Origin: an uncultured SAR116 cluster alpha proteobacterium
GTDB taxonomy: Bacteria; Pseudomonadota; Alphaproteobacteria; Puniceispirillales; Puniceispirillaceae
Reading direction: 5' to 3'
Assembly (NCBI GenBank): GCA_902520575.1
Contig: CABYOG010000021.1
Span: forward strand, 1-16,689
DNA length: 16,689 bases
The notes below the pieces were generated by a model. That model did no database searches. It saw only the letters and a program-made list of their open reading frames with translations, and was not told the DNA's origin. Within the stretch, counting starts at the first letter, position 1. Each line of letters opens with the position of its first letter. This document shows positions 9,408 to 16,689 of this stretch, piece after piece. The position numbers and the translations under genes were made by a program.

Positions 9408-9644
9408 ATGGCGATGCAGGCTCATGAGATCGAAGACTTGATACGTCTTGCTTTTCCCGATGCCAAAATATCGATTGAGGATTTACGAGGTGATGGGGAC
9501 CATTATTCCTGTATGGTAGAAAGTGCTGCATTTTTGGGTAAAACGCGTGTTCAGCAACATCAGATGGTTTATAATTCACTCGGGGGACGTATGGGCGGAC
9601 AGTTGCACGCGCTTGCCCTGCAGACAAGAGCTCCTAAACCATGA
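9408..9644 (+). CDS. bolA: BolA family protein
   Basis: A 78-residue BolA-fold protein. The conserved C-terminal block reads HQMVYNSLGGRMGGQLHALAL, with the invariant histidine at H66. The variable loop carries GDGDHY with H32, so it belongs to the histidine-loop rather than the cysteine-loop kind. Such proteins bind CGFS glutaredoxins and share a [2Fe-2S] cluster, and the glutaredoxin gene follows 39 bases downstream. It is probably a cytoplasmic iron-sulfur handling or iron-status factor. AAGGA (9396-9400) precedes the ATG. The position directly behind purL is recurrent in alphaproteobacteria, so co-transcription with the purine genes is likely. The symbol is used for the family; it may be closer to IbaG than to E. 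coli BolA. Confidence 0.93.
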   Translation: MAMQAHEIEDLIRLAFPDAKISIEDLRGDGDHYSCMVESAAFLGKTRVQQHQMVYNSLGGRMGGQLHALALQTRAPKP

Positions 9645-9683
9645 CCGAACAAGTTAGCCAGAGGTAAGAAAAAGGAAGTTAAA

Positions 9684-10034
9684 ATGCTTGATCAATCTAC
9701 CAGAGACAGAATTCAGAGTGACATTGACGCTTCAGACGTGGTCCTGTTCATGAAGGGAACACCAGTTTTCCCTCAGTGTGGGTTTTCTGCCACAGTTGTA
9801 GGCGTTCTTAGCCATCTAGGAATCAAATTCAAGGGTGTGAATGTTCTCGACGATGATTCCATCCGCGAGGGAATAAAACAGTATTCAGACTGGCCAACAA
9901 TTCCGCAGCTTTATGTTAAAGGTGAATTTATTGGCGGTTGTGACATAATCCGTGAAATGTATGAGACAGGCGAACTGATGGAAACGCTGAATACGCACGG
10001 AGTGGATGTTAATCCGCAGCCTGTCCAAAGCTAG
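9684..10034 (+). CDS. grxD: Monothiol glutaredoxin, Grx4 type
   Basis: A 116-residue monothiol glutaredoxin. The active site is C32-G-F-S35 within PQCGFS, preceded by KGTP. The glutathione-binding features are W70-P71, the cis-proline P74 in TIP, and the GGCD turn at residues 84-87. This class binds a glutathione-coordinated [2Fe-2S] cluster as a homodimer or as a heterodimer with BolA, acting as a cluster carrier rather than a classical thiol reductant. AAGGAAG (9672-9678) is a good ribosome site. It is the last gene of the plus-strand run. Its stop lies 12 bases from the stop of the convergent minus-strand gene, with no terminator visible in between. Confidence 0.97.
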   Translation: MLDQSTRDRIQSDIDASDVVLFMKGTPVFPQCGFSATVVGVLSHLGIKFKGVNVLDDDSIREGIKQYSDWPTIPQLYVKGEFIGGCDIIREMYETGELMETLNTHGVDVNPQPVQS

Positions 10035-10046
10035 GCCACTGAGGTG

Positions 10047-10385
10047 TCATCCTAATAAATCGCCGAGTCCAAAGCTGCGTTCTTCTGTGACCTTCGCGAT
10101 GCGCAACTGAAACCAGCTGTAGAATTCTTTGCGACCCAAGGCTTGAGCAACGCGGTGTTCAGCATGGTCTCCCCACGCTGCGATAGCTTCTCTGTCACGC
10201 CAATATGAAACAGTAATCCCAAGGCCATTATCTTCTCGGACCGATTCAAGCCCAAGAAATCCCGGCTGTTGTTGTGCAAGCTCAATCATTCGTTCTGAAG
10301 TCAGACCATACATGGCCATTTCGGCATCAGTACGCTGTGTTGTGAAAATAACAGCGTAATATTCATCTGGCCACCCTGTTGTCAT
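10047..10385 (-). CDS. ABM-fold (antibiotic biosynthesis monooxygenase-like) protein
   Basis: A 112-residue single-domain protein of the dimeric alpha+beta barrel ABM family. The core pattern is FLGLESVREDNGLGITVSYW, followed by an AIAAWGDHAEHRVAQ helix and a final strand YSWFQLRIAKV. Family members include heme-degrading and quinol-forming monooxygenases, but many have no known substrate, and nothing here decides between them. The frame is open 14 codons further upstream with two other ATGs. The ATG at 10385 is preferred because GCGGAGC lies about 7 bases ahead, and the extra residues look unlike the domain. It stands alone beyond the rpsD terminator and converges on grxD. Confidence 0.85.
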   Translation of the reverse strand: MTTGWPDEYYAVIFTTQRTDAEMAMYGLTSERMIELAQQQPGFLGLESVREDNGLGITVSYWRDREAIAAWGDHAEHRVAQALGRKEFYSWFQLRIAKVTEERSFGLGDLLG

Positions 10386-10461
10386 CTTTTTGCTCCGCAA
10401 CACCATTTCCTTCAGGCAGGGTAGCATGTTTCAGAATTCACACAAATGAAGGCTGGAAAAC

Positions 10462-10491
10462 AAAAGGCACCGAATTATCAGGTGTCTTTTT
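10462..10491 (-). terminator. Rho-independent terminator after rpsD
   Basis: An AAAAGGCACC arm (10462-10471), a 9-base loop and a GGTGTCTTTT arm (10481-10490) form a 10-pair stem with one G:U pair. Read on the minus strand, the GC-rich part is followed by TTTTGTTTT, as expected for termination of rpsD, whose stop codon is 32 bases away. The plus strand also ends in a T run, so it could work in both directions. Confidence 0.75.
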
Positions 10492-10522
10492 CATATCCGT
10501 AAGAAGGTTAGAAAATCATTAA

Positions 10523-11152
10523 TTAACGTGAATAATATTCAACAACAAGGTTTGGTTCCATCTGCACAGGATAAGGCACCTCGTCCAGAGATGGCGCACG
10601 CACCAATGTGGCAGACATCTTGTCATGATCAGCTTCGATATACTCGGGTACATCACGCTCAATGGAGGCTATGCCTTCCAGAATGGCCGGAATTTCCTTC
10701 GCTTTGTCTCGAAGCTGCAAAGCATCGCCAGCTTTCAACATCACAGAAGCAATGTTGCAGCGCTTGCCATTCAGCATCACATGACCATGGTTAATAATCT
10801 GCCGCGCGGCAAATACGGTTGGTGCCAATTTAGCACGATAAAGCACAGCATCAAGTCGCGATTCCAAAATTCCAATAAGGTTTTGGCCTGTATCACCCTG
10901 CCGGCGTACAGCCTCTTGGTAATATTTTTTGAACTGTTTTTCGCCAATGTTTCCGTAATAGCCTTTCAACTTTTGCTTGGCCATCAGCTGAATACCGAAA
11001 TCAGTTGGCTTTTTGCGACGCTGGCCATGCTGGCCAGGCGCGTAGGATCTCGCATTTAATGGTGATTTCGCGCGACCCCACAGATTGACGCCGAGTCGTC
11101 TGTCAATTTTATGCTTGGATGAACGACGTTTATGTTCGGTTTTTGGTGCCAT
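10523..11152 (-). CDS. rpsD: 30S ribosomal protein S4
   Basis: A 209-residue primary 16S rRNA-binding protein that nucleates small-subunit assembly. The N-terminal part has the family signature [17 protein letters not shown] and then [12 protein letters not shown]. The S4 RNA-binding domain lies near residues 98-160, including the [15 protein letters not shown] stretch. There is no zinc-binding cysteine cluster at the N-terminus, so it is the metal-free form. The first 12 residues are slightly longer than in most relatives. AAAGGAT precedes the ATG. The gene has its own promoter behind trmJ and its own terminator, so it can be expressed independently of the tRNA-synthetase run. Confidence 0.98.
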   Translation of the reverse strand: MAPKTEHKRRSSKHKIDRRLGVNLWGRAKSPLNARSYAPGQHGQRRKKPTDFGIQLMAKQKLKGYYGNIGEKQFKKYYQEAVRRQGDTGQNLIGILESRLDAVLYRAKLAPTVFAARQIINHGHVMLNGKRCNIASVMLKAGDALQLRDKAKEIPAILEGIASIERDVPEYIEADHDKMSATLVRAPSLDEVPYPVQMEPNLVVEYYSR

Positions 11153-11241
11153 TGACTTTTTATCCTTTTGTTGTCCCGGTAGGGTATGATTACCGTGGCG
11201 TAAAGCTTTCCTTTATGTCAACTTTCCCAGGAATGCGCGGG

Positions 11242-11269
11242 AGTATACGATTTCCTATTCAGATGTCAA
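11242..11269 (-). promoter_or_regulatory. Sigma70-type promoter of rpsD
   Basis: On the minus strand, a perfect -35 TTGACA (11264-11269) and a -10 TATACT (11242-11247) are spaced by 16 bases. The -35 box covers part of the trmJ stop codon. The bases after the -10 are CCCGCGC, a GC-rich discriminator like those of promoters under stringent (ppGpp) control. Transcription would start near 11235, giving a leader of about 80 bases. Confidence 0.7.
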
Positions 11270-12060
11270 GAATTGTCGCCGCCAGCTTCTGTATTCCGCT
11301 CAAAATGTGTCAGGATTCCGTGCAATGTATTTAGTTCCTGCTCAGTTGGCGCGCTTCGAGCAAGAAGGCAGGTCAAGTTACGATGCACAATCGGGGCCAT
11401 TTCAGCATTGCTGAAGAACCCTTCGCGTTCCAAAACGTCCTGCAGACGTAACATAAAATAAGCCCGCTTTTCCAAATCTGCAGGGGCTGACACTCCTTCT
11501 GGCCCATCTGCCAGCTGCTCGCTGTCAGCAAGGGTAGCCATACGCCATTCCCACGCCATAAGCAGAACAGCCTGCGCCAAATTCAGGGACATTGATTCTG
11601 GATTTAACGGCGCCTGGGCGACACAATCAGCTAACATCAATTCCTCATTATTAAGACCTGACCGCTCTGCTCCGAACAGTAGGGCAGAACGTTGACTTTC
11701 GCCTTGATGCTGCGATGCCTGTCGTTTAACTAGTTCGGTTATCGCTTCACGCGGCGTAAATACGGGTTTTTCCATATTGCGCGGACGTGCAGACGTCGCC
11801 ACAAGATAACCAATATCATACAGTGCATCTGGCAAACTGTCATAAACCTCTGCTGTTTCAAGAATATCTGCAGCATTACTGGCCATGGGTTCGGCTGCAG
11901 GGTTGGGCCAGCCATCACGCGGGGTGACAAGTCGCAAAGACATTAATCCGCAATTCTTCATTGCTCTGGCCGCTGCGCCTATATTTTCACCCATCTGCGG
12001 TCGTGCAAGAATAACAACTGGTGTAAGTGCAGCGGGGATCTGAACAGGCGTAATACTCAT
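11266..12060 (-). CDS. trmJ: tRNA (cytidine/uridine-2'-O-)-methyltransferase, TrmJ type
   Basis: A 264-residue SPOUT-class RNA methyltransferase expected to 2'-O-methylate tRNA position 32 using S-adenosylmethionine. Motif 1 is at residues 25-32 (ENIGAAAR) with the catalytic R32. Motif 2 is FGAERSGL at 129-136, and motif 3 is PESMSLNLAQAV at 154-165; the last two form the trefoil knot that binds the cofactor. A C-terminal extension of about 90 residues after the knot matches TrmJ rather than TrmL. The ATG lacks a clear ribosome site, and cimA ends 18 bases upstream, so it is probably read through from cimA. Other TrmH-family targets cannot be excluded. Confidence 0.88.
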   Translation of the reverse strand: MSITPVQIPAALTPVVILARPQMGENIGAAARAMKNCGLMSLRLVTPRDGWPNPAAEPMASNAADILETAEVYDSLPDALYDIGYLVATSARPRNMEKPVFTPREAITELVKRQASQHQGESQRSALLFGAERSGLNNEELMLADCVAQAPLNPESMSLNLAQAVLLMAWEWRMATLADSEQLADGPEGVSAPADLEKRAYFMLRLQDVLEREGFFSNAEMAPIVHRNLTCLLARSAPTEQELNTLHGILTHFERNTEAGGDNS

Positions 12061-12078
12061 CTATTCGCAGCGTTTACA

Positions 12079-13692
12079 TCAAACAATCACGCCAGCATGT
12101 AGAAGCTTCCAGCACATGCCATCTGACAGCGCAATGACTGAAGCATCAATGATATTTGTTGATACCCCGACCGTGCGCCAGTTTTGCCCTTTAGAATCAG
12201 CAAACTCAATCAGCACACGGGTCGTTGCCGCCGTGCCACTTGACTGTTCATTGGCAGGAAGAATGCGAACCTTATAATCAATCAGTTCAACATCTGATAA
12301 TAAGGGGTAAACCTGACTTAACGCTTTTCGGATTGCTGTATCAACTGCATTTACCGGCCCGTTGCCAACAGCGGCTTCATGATGTGTTTTGCCATTGACC
12401 AAAATAGAAGCGGTGGCCTCTGATTCAACGACAAGTTCACCCCTAGCATTAAAGCGCCGTTCGTCCATCACGCGGAAGCGGCCAATTTCGAAATAGTCCG
12501 GCACGCCATCCAGCCGACGGCGGGCCAGAAGCTCAAAACTGGCCTCCGCACTGTCAAAGGCCCAGCCACTGAATTCTTTGTGTTTTACTTCAGAAATCAG
12601 GCTTTCAATGCGGCTGTCTTTGCTGTCAATCTCAATGCCAACCTCTTTAAAGCGAGCCAAAATGTTTGAACGGCCTGTCTGATCAGAAATCAGATAGCTT
12701 CTCTGGTTACCTACAATCTCTGGAACTATATGTTCGTAGGTTCGCGAATCTTTCTGAGCAGCTGAAGCATGCAGTCCACCTTTATGTGCAAATGCAGCAT
12801 CGCCCACATAAGGAGCATGTGCGTCCGACTGACGGTTTAGGCGCTCATCCAACATTTTAGAGAGAGGTTTCAACCTGGACAGCTTATCTTTTGGAATATT
12901 GGTCTGATAACCCTGCTTCAGCATCAGAGCCGGAATAAGTGTAATCAAATCAGCGTTGCCACACCGCTCACCCAACCCATTCAATGTGCCTTGAACCTGA
13001 CGTGCGCCTGCCTTTACTGCGGCTAATGAATTTGCAACAGCAACACCGCTGTCATTATGGCAGTGGATTCCCAGCCTAACATTGGGGTAAGCCTTTTTTG
13101 TAGCCGTCACAATTTCATAAACTTCATCGGGAAGGCTGCCGCCATTCGTATCACATAAGATGACCCATGATGCCCCACCCTGATGAGCTGCCTGTACGCA
13201 GGACAGAGCATAATCTGGATTGGCTTTATACCCATCGAAATAATGTTCGCAGTCAAACATAGATTCATGGCCACGCGCTTTTGCAGCAGCTACTGATTCA
13301 GTGATCATCCGTAGATTTTCGTCTAACTCAATATTCAACGCTGTGGTGACATGAAAATCCCAAGTCTTGCCAACCAGACAGGTCGCATCTGTCTTGGCAT
13401 TAAGGATAGCATTTAAGCCTGGGTCATTTTCAACAGAACGCCCCCCGCGACGTGTCATGCCAAAGGCAACGAGCTTTGCGTTTTTTAACTTTTGATCTTT
13501 GCTGAAAAACATATCATCGGTTGGATTGGCCCCCGGCCAGCCACCTTCAACATAGTCTATCCCAAATTCATCGAGTGCCTGTGCAATGAACTGCTTATCA
13601 GCAGCTGAAAAATCAACACCTCTTGTCTGCCCACCATCGCGAAGGGTTGTATCAAAAATTATTATAAAATCGTCAGTCCGCTGGTCAGACAT
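12079..13692 (-). CDS. cimA: Citramalate synthase
   Basis: A 537-residue enzyme of the alpha-isopropylmalate/homocitrate synthase family, most like the CimA group that condenses pyruvate and acetyl-CoA to (R)-citramalate for isoleucine synthesis without threonine deaminase. The catalytic DTTLRDG is at residues 14-20, followed by GQTRGVDFS, the Gln-Thr form seen in CimA rather than the usual EQ of LeuA. The metal-binding HxH is H210/H212 (GIHCHNDSG), and NGLGERCGNADL follows. The C-terminal 150 residues form the LeuA-type regulatory dimer domain, so feedback inhibition, probably by isoleucine, is likely. AGGGA lies 8 bases before the ATG. The 117-base gap to cysS could hold a promoter, but I found only a weak match. 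Confidence 0.92.
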   Translation of the reverse strand: MSDQRTDDFIIIFDTTLRDGGQTRGVDFSAADKQFIAQALDEFGIDYVEGGWPGANPTDDMFFSKDQKLKNAKLVAFGMTRRGGRSVENDPGLNAILNAKTDATCLVGKTWDFHVTTALNIELDENLRMITESVAAAKARGHESMFDCEHYFDGYKANPDYALSCVQAAHQGGASWVILCDTNGGSLPDEVYEIVTATKKAYPNVRLGIHCHNDSGVAVANSLAAVKAGARQVQGTLNGLGERCGNADLITLIPALMLKQGYQTNIPKDKLSRLKPLSKMLDERLNRQSDAHAPYVGDAAFAHKGGLHASAAQKDSRTYEHIVPEIVGNQRSYLISDQTGRSNILARFKEVGIEIDSKDSRIESLISEVKHKEFSGWAFDSAEASFELLARRRLDGVPDYFEIGRFRVMDERRFNARGELVVESEATASILVNGKTHHEAAVGNGPVNAVDTAIRKALSQVYPLLSDVELIDYKVRILPANEQSSGTAATTRVLIEFADSKGQNWRTVGVSTNIIDASVIALSDGMCWKLLHAGVIV

Positions 13693-13809
13693 GTATATAT
13701 CCCTATTTTAACTTACCCCATCTGTTGTCACTTCCCCCAGATGAGCAATGGTCACGGGTTGTAGCTTATTTACAGGGCAAGCGCAAATCAAGCTTCTGGC
13801 GGATTGCTT

Positions 13810-15168
13810 TTAGAGACGCTCCCAACGTGTGCCATCAGGGCCATCCAGTAATTTTATCCCCTGCTCAGCAAGCTTGTCGCGGATCCGATCTGCCTCGGCA
13901 AAATCGCGTGATGCGCGCGCCTGATTGCGGGCTTCGATAGCACGTTCAATTTCAAAAGTCGCCTTGCTACTATCTGCCTCGCCCGCAAACCAGTTTTCAT
14001 CTGTCAACAAGCCAAGCATAGAGGCGCAGGATAAAAGCTGACGCGCGCTTGCCAGTTGGCCCTTATTCGCCTCAACAGCTAGACGGTGCAGGCAGCTGAT
14101 GGCTAGCGGCGTATTCATGTCATCCGCCAATGCGGTAATAAATTCAGTGTCTAGCAAAGTTAAATCTGTGATGATATCAGCTCTGTCCGCGACGGATACT
14201 GCCCGATAGAATTTATCCAGAACCGTGCGGGCTTGCTGGAGCGCAGCATCAGAAAAATCAAATGGCGCGCGGTAGTGTGCGGATAACAGGCTAAACCTAA
14301 TCACCTCTCCCCTGTGCCGCTGAAGTGCATCTTCAACTGTAGTGAAATTGCCCAATGATTTGGACATTTTCTCACCTTCAACAGTCACATAACCATTATG
14401 CACCCAAAACGCAGCCATTTGAGCTGTGCCATGCGCACAGCGTGATTGTGCAATTTCATTTTCGTGATGAGGGAAAACCAGATCAAGACCGCCTGCATGA
14501 ATATCAAACTCTTCACCCAGATAACCTGCTGACATAGCTGAACATTCAATATGCCATCCCGGCCGACCTCGGCCCCAGGGGCTGTCCCAGCCTGGGATTT
14601 TTGCTTTTGATGGTTTCCAGAGCACAAAATCGGCTGGATGTGCCTTGTAAGGCGCAATTTCAACTCGAGCGCCAGCAACCATTTCATCAATGCTGCGACC
14701 TGAAAGCTGGCCATAATCCGGCATCTTTTCAACAGCAAACAAAACGTGGCCCTCTGCTTCGTAAGCAAACCCCTTTTCAATGAGCCCAGTGATCATCGCA
14801 ACCATCTGCGTAATATGTTCCGTTGCGCGTGGCTCAATATCAGGAGATAGCACGTTCAAAGCTTCACAGTCTTTATGAAAACTAAAAATAGTCTGCTCAC
14901 ACAATTCAGAGATCGAGATACCGCGTTCCGCAGCTCTTGAATTAATTTTATCATCAACATCTGTTATATTTCGCACATAAGTGACTTTCGTAAAGGCTGC
15001 ACGCAAAAGACGGACAAGAACGTCAAATACGACAAGCGGACGGGCATTGCCAACATGAATTCTGTCATAGACAGTCGGCCCACAGGCATACAACCGGACA
15101 TGATCACGCTGAATCGGCAAGAAGACCTGCTTTTCCTTTGCCTTTGTATTATAGAGAACAATATCCAT
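13810..15168 (-). CDS. cysS: Cysteine--tRNA ligase
   Basis: A 452-residue class I aminoacyl-tRNA synthetase charging tRNA-Cys in the cytoplasm. The HIGH motif is HVGN at residues 38-41, and KMSKS is at 267-271. Zinc and cysteine recognition residues are visible at C29 (YACGPTVYD), in WHIECSAM and in FPHHENE. The C-terminal helical and anticodon region ends in DGPDGTRWERL, as is common. The frame opens at a GTG (15177) giving three extra residues, but relatives begin at the equivalent of MDIVLYNT, so the ATG at 15168 is chosen; a weak GAAG lies just ahead. gltX ends 37 bases upstream, so the two synthetase genes are probably co-transcribed. Confidence 0.96.
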   Translation of the reverse strand: MDIVLYNTKAKEKQVFLPIQRDHVRLYACGPTVYDRIHVGNARPLVVFDVLVRLLRAAFTKVTYVRNITDVDDKINSRAAERGISISELCEQTIFSFHKDCEALNVLSPDIEPRATEHITQMVAMITGLIEKGFAYEAEGHVLFAVEKMPDYGQLSGRSIDEMVAGARVEIAPYKAHPADFVLWKPSKAKIPGWDSPWGRGRPGWHIECSAMSAGYLGEEFDIHAGGLDLVFPHHENEIAQSRCAHGTAQMAAFWVHNGYVTVEGEKMSKSLGNFTTVEDALQRHRGEVIRFSLLSAHYRAPFDFSDAALQQARTVLDKFYRAVSVADRADIITDLTLLDTEFITALADDMNTPLAISCLHRLAVEANKGQLASARQLLSCASMLGLLTDENWFAGEADSSKATFEIERAIEARNQARASRDFAEADRIRDKLAEQGIKLLDGPDGTRWERL

Positions 15169-15205
15169 TATCTTCACATCATATTTTTATCAGTTCTCAG
15201 ATGTT

Positions 15206-16549
15206 TCAGGCTATCTGTCCAGCGAGCCTCTGCCTGACAGTTTCAGCTTTCATATAACACAGCAAAACGCCCATATCAGGGCCAAACGCCCGGCCAGTGA
15301 GTGCCTTTCGCAACGGCATGAACAAAGACTTGCCTTTCTTACCTGCAGCAGTTCCTACTGCCTTTGTCCATACAGACCAACTCTCTTGGCCAAATGGTCC
15401 TTCAGGTAGTTTTTCCAGTGCAACAGCAAGCAAATCAGGGTCTTCAATTTCCGGTACAACAGGCTGATGACAAACTGCCCACCAATCTGCAACTTCTGTC
15501 AATGTTGTGATATTGCCTCTCACTGCAAGCCAAAAACCCTCGTCAACAGAGCCCAGACCTCTGTCAGAAAGACGACCATTTACAACTCTGAAATCAAGTT
15601 GCTGCAGTACACGGGCATTTATCTGCATCAATTCATCAGAAGAGAATTTTGGTGTTGCCCGTCCAAAGCTATTGATATCAAATTCGGCAATAATATCGGC
15701 CATTAAGGGCTGCGCTATGATCGGTGCTGATGTGCCAATTCGCGCTAACAGACTGGCAAGGGCCAGTGCTTCCACCCCTTCCTCGCGCAATTGGCGAACA
15801 GAAAGACTGCCCAGGCGTTTTGACAGCCCCTCTCCATCTGTACCTGCCAGCAGGGCTAGATGTCCCATGGCCGGCGGCTGGGCGCCAAGTGCTAGAAATA
15901 GCTGAATTTGGGCAGCTGAGTTTGTAACATGGTCCTCGCCGCGAAGAATTGTCGTGATACCGTGATCAATGTCATCCACAACTGAAGCAAGTGTATAAAT
16001 GACCCGGCCATCCTCTCTTATCAAGACAGGGTCAGACAGGCTGGACATGTGATATGATACGTTACCGCGCACCAGATCTGTCCAGTTAACCTCATCATGT
16101 TTGAGCAGAAACCGGTAATGAGGCTGTCGTCCTTGAGCTACTAATTTCTGTTTTTCCGCTTCTGTTAATGCCAAGGCAGAACGGTCATAAACTGGTGGCT
16201 TTCCTGCCATAAGCTGGGATTTGCGCTTCAGCGATAACTCTTCCTGAGTTTCAAAGCAAGGATAAGCGTGGCCACTTGCCACCAACATCTTCAACGCTTC
16301 ATCGTAACGTGCTAGGCGGGCTGACTGTCTGTCTTCCTCATCCCATTGCATGCCCATCCATTGCAAATCTTCACGAATGGCCACCTCAAATTCAACTGTT
16401 GAGCGGGTATCATCAGTATCATCTATCCGCAACATGAATGACCCACCGGCGTTTCGAGCAAACAGATAATTAATCAGAGCTGTGCGTAAATTACCGACAT
16501 GAAGCATGCCCGTTGGGCTTGGCGCAAAACGAACTTTTGCAGGTTTCAT
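15206..16549 (-). CDS. gltX: Glutamate--tRNA ligase
   Basis: A 447-residue class I synthetase. The HIGH motif is HVGN at 17-20, within [13 protein letters not shown]. The RIDDTD segment follows near residue 41. The KMSKS-equivalent is LSKR at 242-245 in [10 protein letters not shown], and the remainder is the helical anticodon-binding region. Many alphaproteobacteria have two GluRS copies and no GlnRS, with one copy making Glu-tRNA-Gln for the amidotransferase GatCAB. Which copy this is cannot be settled here. GGAG is 6 bases before the ATG. The start overlaps the stop of the upstream nadE fragment in an ATGA, so the two are translationally coupled. Confidence 0.95.
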   Translation of the reverse strand: MKPAKVRFAPSPTGMLHVGNLRTALINYLFARNAGGSFMLRIDDTDDTRSTVEFEVAIREDLQWMGMQWDEEDRQSARLARYDEALKMLVASGHAYPCFETQEELSLKRKSQLMAGKPPVYDRSALALTEAEKQKLVAQGRQPHYRFLLKHDEVNWTDLVRGNVSYHMSSLSDPVLIREDGRVIYTLASVVDDIDHGITTILRGEDHVTNSAAQIQLFLALGAQPPAMGHLALLAGTDGEGLSKRLGSLSVRQLREEGVEALALASLLARIGTSAPIIAQPLMADIIAEFDINSFGRATPKFSSDELMQINARVLQQLDFRVVNGRLSDRGLGSVDEGFWLAVRGNITTLTEVADWWAVCHQPVVPEIEDPDLLAVALEKLPEGPFGQESWSVWTKAVGTAAGKKGKSLFMPLRKALTGRAFGPDMGVLLCYMKAETVRQRLAGQIA

Positions 16550-16689
16550 AATTTCTCCATAATTTGGGGAAGAAAGCCGGATGTCAATGGCAAGCGCCTG
16601 TCTCGACCAAAGGCCCGCGCTGTCACCTTGGGACCTGGTGCAGCCTGAAACCTTTTATATTCTGCCCGGAACAGTAACTGGCTAGCTTG
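16546..16689 (-). CDS. nadE: Glutamine-dependent NAD(+) synthetase, C-terminal fragment
   Basis: The last 47 codons of a gene that continues beyond the right edge. The visible peptide contains [20 protein letters not shown] and then [10 protein letters not shown], matching the C-terminal signature of NadE (RAEYKRRQ.. and FGRDRRYPIT in relatives), which makes NAD from deamido-NAD with ATP. The frame is open from the window edge to a TGA at 16548-16546. That stop overlaps the gltX ATG in an ATGA, with the gltX ribosome site GGAG inside this gene. The N-terminal glutaminase domain, if present, lies outside the window. Identification rests on the short tail, but the motif is distinctive. Confidence 0.82.
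   Translation of the reverse strand, partial: QASQLLFRAEYKRFQAAPGPKVTARAFGRDRRLPLTSGFLPQIMEKL

Noticed and set aside
10625..11059. A 144-codon open frame on the plus strand.
   Set aside because: Lies wholly antisense to rpsD, has unlikely composition and no ribosome site; a shadow frame.
11216..11221. Second TTGACA on the minus strand inside the rpsD leader.
   Set aside because: The base positions 16-18 downstream give CCACGG, not a -10 box; the upstream TTGACA/TATACT pair is far better.
13725..13940. A plus-strand frame starting in the cimA-cysS gap (TTG start) with protein-like residues at its beginning.
   Set aside because: More than half is antisense to the conserved cysS C-terminus, and there is no ribosome site; at most a remnant.
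15507..15905. A 132-codon open frame on the plus strand.
   Set aside because: Antisense to gltX throughout; low-complexity Arg/Ser/Pro content typical of a shadow.
1..16689. Searched by eye for CRISPR repeats, insertion sequences, integrase genes, tRNA or rRNA genes, and toxin-antitoxin pairs.
   Set aside because: None seen; essentially all sequence is accounted for by housekeeping genes and short gaps.

Overview
The window is an ordinary, densely packed stretch of an alphaproteobacterial chromosome with roughly half GC. The evidence for this is a purB-purC-purS-purQ-purL run followed by bolA and a monothiol glutaredoxin gene, a nadE-gltX-cysS-cimA-trmJ-rpsD run on the other strand, an rpsD standing apart from the large ribosomal-protein operons, and single-domain CinA and short PurL forms. 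The moderate GC and protein flavour would fit a marine lineage such as SAR116, but that placement is an inference from memory, not a search. I see no CRISPR array, transposase, integrase, tRNA or rRNA gene, and no gene-free stretch longer than 300 bases.

Left part (1-4004): a 2-oxoglutarate/Fe(II)-type oxygenase and a rhomboid protease are packed 6 bases apart on the plus strand. They converge on a single-domain CinA/MoCF gene on the minus strand. A 188-base divergent gap leads to methionine aminopeptidase (map) on plus, followed by a small basic, alanine-rich protein of unknown function on minus.

Middle part (4127-10034): purB, purC, purS, purQ and purL form a purine operon with overlapping stop/start codons at three of four junctions. 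bolA and grxD follow in the same direction with short gaps. PurS, PurQ and PurL together make FGAM synthetase; PurC and PurB perform two later consecutive steps. BolA and the CGFS glutaredoxin usually act together in iron-sulfur handling.

Right part (10047-16689, minus strand): reading leftwards from the right edge come the C-terminal end of glutamine-dependent NAD synthetase, GluRS, CysRS, citramalate synthase, a TrmJ-type tRNA methyltransferase and ribosomal protein S4. S4 has its own strong sigma70-like promoter overlapping the trmJ stop codon, and a hairpin terminator behind it. A small ABM-fold monooxygenase-like gene lies beyond the terminator and converges on grxD.

I did not find a convincing undescribed system. 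The items most worth a second look are the oxygenase at the left edge, the uncharacterised basic protein between map and purB, and the rpsD promoter and leader.
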